A stretch of 29,226 bases of DNA from a virus. The notes below the pieces were generated by a model. It saw nothing but the letters and a program-made list of their open reading frames with translations. It was not told the origin of the DNA and ran no database searches. The DNA lies in the IMG/VR virus record IMGVR_UViG_3300008120_000490, positions 1-29,226 of that record; one strand, given 5' to 3'. Positions within the stretch are counted from its first letter, which is position 1. Every line of letters begins with the position of its first letter. Shown here one piece after another: positions 26,999 to 29,226 of this stretch. The position numbers were made by a program, and so were the translations under genes.

Positions 26999-27454
26999 AT
27001 GTTTCAAGTTTTAGGTCCTGCTACTGAGGTAGAGGATATGATTAAAGATCCATCGTTTGATATTACTGAATATTATGGTTATGTTTATATGACTGTTCAT
27101 ACTAAAACAGGCCGTACTTACATTGGTAAAAAAGCATTCCAACACACTCAAACAAAAAAATTAGGTAAGAAAGAATTAGCTGAAATTCCTGTTACTAGAG
27201 GCAAAAGACCATCTAAAAAAACAGTAGTTAAGGAAAGTGATTGGAAAACATATTACGGATCAAACACAGAAGTAAAATCACTTCCAAAAGACGAAATGAA
27301 ACGTTACGTGTTAATGTTATGTAGAAATAAAAAAGAATTAACATACTGGGAAACTAAATGCTTATTTCAGTACAATGTTCTAGAAGATGATCGTTACATG
27401 AACGATAATATATTAGGTAAATTCTACCGAAAAGATTTGTTAGGGTCAGAGTAA
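26999..27454 (+). CDS. GIY-YIG-like nuclease family protein (putative)
   Basis: 151 residues. The pattern fits the GIY-YIG nuclease fold: YGYVYMTVHT (26-35) supplies the GIY-type tyrosine strand, RTYIGKKAF (39-47) the YIG strand, KESDWKTYYGSNTEV (78-92) follows, and KKELTYWETKCLFQ (111-124) provides a candidate metal-binding glutamate (E118), with an asparagine-containing end (DNILGKFYRKD). Small phage proteins of this type are common beside replication genes of T4-like phages. It could cut DNA as a free-standing homing-type enzyme or serve in repair; the exact substrate is unknown. It precedes the primase gene by 18 bases and starts the replication block after the virion genes. Confidence 0.55.
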   Translation: MFQVLGPATEVEDMIKDPSFDITEYYGYVYMTVHTKTGRTYIGKKAFQHTQTKKLGKKELAEIPVTRGKRPSKKTVVKESDWKTYYGSNTEVKSLPKDEMKRYVLMLCRNKKELTYWETKCLFQYNVLEDDRYMNDNILGKFYRKDLLGSE

Positions 27455-27467
27455 GATCGTATATTTG
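27436..27467 (+). promoter_or_regulatory. Bacteroidota-type promoter before the primase gene
   Basis: TTTG (27436-27439), 20 bases, TATATTTG (27460-27467). This agrees fully with the Bacteroidota consensus TTTG, 19-21 bases, TAnnTTTG. The transcript would start almost at the ATG (27473), so the mRNA would be leaderless or nearly so. It is the clearest host-type promoter I noticed in the window, but chance remains possible. Confidence 0.4.
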
Positions 27468-27472
27468 AGGTT

Positions 27473-28420
27473 ATGGATAATACAGCTCTATTATTCCTAG
27501 TCGAATCAGTACTAGGTAAAGGACAATCAACTAGTAAAGGCAACTATGCCTTTAAATGTCCATTCTGTACTCACCATAAAAACAAGATGGAAATTAGTTT
27601 ACGTACAACAGAGAAACGTGAAAATTTCTGGCATTGTTGGGTATGTGGTGCTAAGGGTAAAACTCTACTTACATTATTTAAGAAAATTAAAGCACCTAAA
27701 TCTAAAATAGATGAATTAAATATTTTAGTAGTACCAAATAAAAAAGATAAAACTATTGAACAAGGTGCTTTAGAATTACCTAAAGAATTTATTTCATTTA
27801 GCAATAATGAAAAATTTATAACTGATAGAATAGCTCAAATCGAATCAAAACATGCTTTTAAATTCTTATCTAAGCGTGGTATTACTAATGAAGATGTTAT
27901 AAAATACAATATTGGTTTTTGTAAGGAAGGACCTTATGCTGAACGAGTTATTATACCATCATATGATGAATTAGGCAAACTAAATTATTTTATAGCCAGA
28001 GCTTATAAAGATTCAGATCGCAAATATAAAAACCCACCTGTAGCATCTAAAGACGCTATTGGTTTTGAACTATATATAAATTGGGATGCACCAATCATAC
28101 TTGTTGAAGGTATGTTTGATGCATTAACAATTAAACGTAATGTTATACCTTTATTTGGTAAAGTATTACATGATAAACTAATGAAGAAATTAGTTGAATC
28201 CTCCGTAAATCGTATTTATATTGCTTTAGATAATGATGCTAGAAAAGATGCTTTAAAACAAGCTGAAAGATTAATGTCATATGGTAAAGAAGTATACTTA
28301 GTTGAAATGGAAGGTAAAGATGCTAATGAAATTGGTTTTGAACAATTTCTCAACACAATTGAGCAAACACAACCTCTTAATTTAAAGAGTTTGCTTGAAA
28401 AAAAATTACAATTAATATGA
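27473..28420 (+). CDS. 61: DNA primase, DnaG/T4 gp61 type
   Basis: 315 residues. Primases make the RNA primers for lagging-strand synthesis with the replicative helicase (gp41 in T4). The N-terminal zinc site is CPFC (C29, C32) and CWVC (C55, C58), with HH at 34-35 between them. The core contains YAERVIIPSYDELGKLNYFI (155-174) and RKYKNPP (183-189), typical of the DnaG-type catalytic fold. The Toprim metal site follows: VEGMFDAL (E212), ALDNDA (D253, D255) and GKDANE (D283). Length is near that of T4 gp61 (342 residues). No helicase domain is fused. The stop overlaps the ATG of the next gene by four bases, so primase and nuclease are translated together. Confidence 0.88.
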   Translation: MDNTALLFLVESVLGKGQSTSKGNYAFKCPFCTHHKNKMEISLRTTEKRENFWHCWVCGAKGKTLLTLFKKIKAPKSKIDELNILVVPNKKDKTIEQGALELPKEFISFSNNEKFITDRIAQIESKHAFKFLSKRGITNEDVIKYNIGFCKEGPYAERVIIPSYDELGKLNYFIARAYKDSDRKYKNPPVASKDAIGFELYINWDAPIILVEGMFDALTIKRNVIPLFGKVLHDKLMKKLVESSVNRIYIALDNDARKDALKQAERLMSYGKEVYLVEMEGKDANEIGFEQFLNTIEQTQPLNLKSLLEKKLQLI

Positions 28421-29199
28421 TCGAAAAAAATGTAAACATTATCAAAGATCCTAAAATCAAACGTATTGTTGAATACGCTGAAGGGGATAAACAAGTTAAT
28501 GTTTTAGACAGTAGATTTTACAGACGAGAAGGTAATTACTACCCTTCAGTAACGTCAATCTTGAATTATTTTCCTAAAAACCAATTCTTCCATTCTTGGT
28601 TGAAGGATGTAGGACATAATTCAGATATTATTGCAGCTAAAGCAGCAGGCGAGGGTACTCAAGTACACAACGCGGTAGATGATTTTTTAAATGGTAAAGA
28701 AATTACTTGGATTGATGAGTTTGGAAATGCTAAGTATAATCTAGATGTTTGGAGAATGATTTTACGTTTTGCTGATTTTTGGAATACACATAAACCAGAA
28801 TTAATAGCAACAGAATATCATTTATTTTCAGACGAACACAAATACGCAGGTACTGCGGATTTAGTTGTTAGATTATTTGATAACATATGGTTGCTAGATC
28901 TTAAAACATCGAACAGTTTACATACGTCTTATGATTTACAATTAGCCGCTTATGCTACAGCTTGGAATGAAACACACGATGAAAAAGTAACCCATACAGG
29001 TATATTATGGGTAAAAGCTAATACACGTGGGGAAGGTAAAAACGGAAAGATACAAGGTAAAGGATGGGAGTTGAAATTTGTCAATGATATTGAGAAAAAT
29101 TTTAAAATGTTTAAAAATATATACGAAATATATACTTTAGAAAATCCTGATTTTAAGCCGATGACTGAATTATTACCCACATCGGTCAAAATTTCTTAG
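28417..29199 (+). CDS. PD-(D/E)XK nuclease, Cas4/RecB-like
   Basis: 260 residues with the full active-site set of this family: GTQVHNAVDDF (H84), ATEYHLF (E133), YAGTADLVV (D148), LLDLKTS (D161, K163) and DLQLAAYATAW (Q175, Y179). The N-terminus has the substrate-gripping YYPSVTSILNYFPK segment (41-54) common in phage relatives. No iron-sulfur cysteine cluster is present, unlike classical Cas4. It overlaps the primase gene by four bases, indicating a replication or recombination role, for example trimming DNA ends. It could also take part in host DNA breakdown. No CRISPR genes are nearby. Confidence 0.85.
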   Translation: MIEKNVNIIKDPKIKRIVEYAEGDKQVNVLDSRFYRREGNYYPSVTSILNYFPKNQFFHSWLKDVGHNSDIIAAKAAGEGTQVHNAVDDFLNGKEITWIDEFGNAKYNLDVWRMILRFADFWNTHKPELIATEYHLFSDEHKYAGTADLVVRLFDNIWLLDLKTSNSLHTSYDLQLAAYATAWNETHDEKVTHTGILWVKANTRGEGKNGKIQGKGWELKFVNDIEKNFKMFKNIYEIYTLENPDFKPMTELLPTSVKIS

Positions 29200-29200
29200 T

Positions 29201-29208
29201 ATATTTAT
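29201..29208 (+). promoter_or_regulatory. ATATTTAT element, candidate late promoter at window end
   Basis: ATATTTAT starts two bases after the stop of the nuclease gene. It overlaps an ATG at 29207 (MLETKN...) that could begin a further gene running off the window. If the element is a promoter, the true start must lie downstream. Confidence 0.3.
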
Positions 29209-29226
29209 GCTTGAAACTAAAAATTT

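Noticed and set aside
28417-29199. Part of a CRISPR-Cas system (Cas4)
   Set aside because: No cysteine cluster, no cas1/cas2 and no array nearby; phage replication context instead.

Overview
This window reads as part of the genome of a T4-like tailed phage (myovirus) with low G+C. All recognisable genes lie on the + strand, packed head to tail with gaps of 0 to about 80 bases or small overlaps. There is no gene-free stretch longer than 300 bases, and I see no tRNA, integrase, transposon or CRISPR array. The T4-like assignment rests on a gp55-type late sigma factor, a gp25-type and a gp6-type baseplate wedge protein, a spike-like protein, a T4 gp61-like primase and a Cas4/RecB-type PD-(D/E)XK nuclease. 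The host is probably a member of the Bacteroidota. This is inferred from near-absent Shine-Dalgarno sequences and from one sequence matching the Bacteroidota promoter form (TTTG, 20 bases, TATATTTG) before the primase gene.

Layout. 80-1256: late sigma factor and a small conserved phage protein. 1267-6348: baseplate block (spike-like protein, a basic and hydrophobic coiled-coil protein, a small protein, gp25-like, gp6-like). 6360-6959: a GH19 lysozyme/chitinase-type enzyme set inside the structural block. 7004-14550: tail structural proteins, including a 1468-residue protein. 14554-26662: an unusual adhesin-like locus of six genes carrying eleven proline-threonine (TPTP) hinge arrays, interrupted by a fibre with a Peptidase_S74 chaperone tail and by a 79-residue protein. 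26681-26983: a small protein whose end resembles the C-terminus of the protein encoded just before the adhesin locus. 26999-29199: a replication/nuclease block (GIY-YIG-like nuclease, primase, PD-(D/E)XK nuclease).

How it fits together. The sigma factor would drive late transcription of the virion genes. The baseplate proteins form the wedge and hub, and the GH19 enzyme cuts cell wall on entry or exit. The Thr-Pro-linked proteins look like modular surface-binding fibres: different head and tail domains joined by the same extended linker. One of them (17755-20084) is broken by an 8-base tandem duplication inside its linker array; apart from that its reading frame is open throughout. A recurring ATATTTAT element before many gene starts is a candidate late promoter motif of this phage.
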